From Shewanella halotolerans (GTDB taxonomy: Bacteria; Pseudomonadota; Gammaproteobacteria; Enterobacterales; Shewanellaceae), in NCBI RefSeq assembly GCF_019457535.1, contig NZ_CP080417.1, positions 3,534,001-3,598,000 of the forward strand: a stretch of DNA of 64,000 bases, read 5' to 3'. The number at the start of each line of letters is the position of its first letter. Position 1 is the first letter of the stretch. The notes beneath the pieces are model-generated. The model was given only the letters and a program-made list of their open reading frames with translations. It searched no databases and had not been told where the DNA came from. Both the position numbers and the translations under genes were made by a program. Below, piece by piece: positions 63,954 through 64,000 of this stretch.

Positions 63954-64000
63954 AATGACGATTTAGAATCTAGCAAGTAAGGGTTAGTGGAACAGGTAGT

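Overview
The window reads as a chromosomal segment of a marine gammaproteobacterium, most probably Shewanella. Support: an outer-membrane OmcA/MtrC-type decaheme cytochrome c with ten CXXCH motifs, two large secreted subtilases with GlyGly-CTERM-like tails, a holC-valS pair, DUF3019 and MipA/OmpV genes beside an RstAB-like two-component system, and many chemotaxis and cyclic-di-GMP proteins. Base composition is moderately GC-rich except in one island at about 18.4-21.7 kb. The species assignment is inference.

Layout. 1-9.5 kb: the truncated end of a CadC/ToxR-like membrane regulator, then two tandem subtilases; the first has lost all three catalytic residues and the second keeps them. 9.7-12.3 kb: an EAL protein, a TPR membrane protein and a methyltransferase. 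12.4-14.9 kb: the complete AmmeMemoRadiSam module (radical SAM enzyme divergent from Memo and AMMECR1 genes). 14.9-21.8 kb: a genomic island with an amidohydrolase, a probable integron gene cassette carrying a DUF262-HNH nuclease with an attC-like site, a second small gene, and at least five clear plus several decayed copies of a large structured repeat. 21.8-27 kb: holC, valS and a chemoreceptor. 27.5-33 kb: an ImpA-type metalloprotease, a POT-type transporter and an IS200 element. 33-38.8 kb: a PTS-EIIC/EAL fusion, the decaheme cytochrome and a LysR gene with a paired palindromic operator between the last two.

39-44.3 kb: rsuA, a SufR-like regulator divergent from a flavin reductase, several small genes and an OmpA-like lipoprotein. 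44.4-49.3 kb: a hybrid kinase, an Hpt protein and a response regulator in overlapping order, convergent with satP. 49.8-56.2 kb: a YhhY-like acetyltransferase; an acyltransferase overlapping a fused ketoacid-dehydrogenase E1; glutaryl-CoA dehydrogenase with a divergent LysR gene. 56.4-64 kb: MipA-DUF3019-RstA-RstB-like operon, DUF1289, a DUF4136 lipoprotein, an AAA+ ATPase and a BdlA-like PAS chemoreceptor.

The strongest candidate for something undescribed is the repeat family in the 15-21.6 kb island. Between copies the long outer stem changes sequence on both sides so that pairing is kept, while short flanking blocks stay conserved. This is what selection on a folded nucleic acid would leave. 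Other notable points are the triad-less subtilase beside its active paralogue, the DUF262-HNH cassette, the E1/acyltransferase pair whose acyltransferase lacks the malonate-binding arginine, and the paired T-N11-A palindromes before the decaheme cytochrome.
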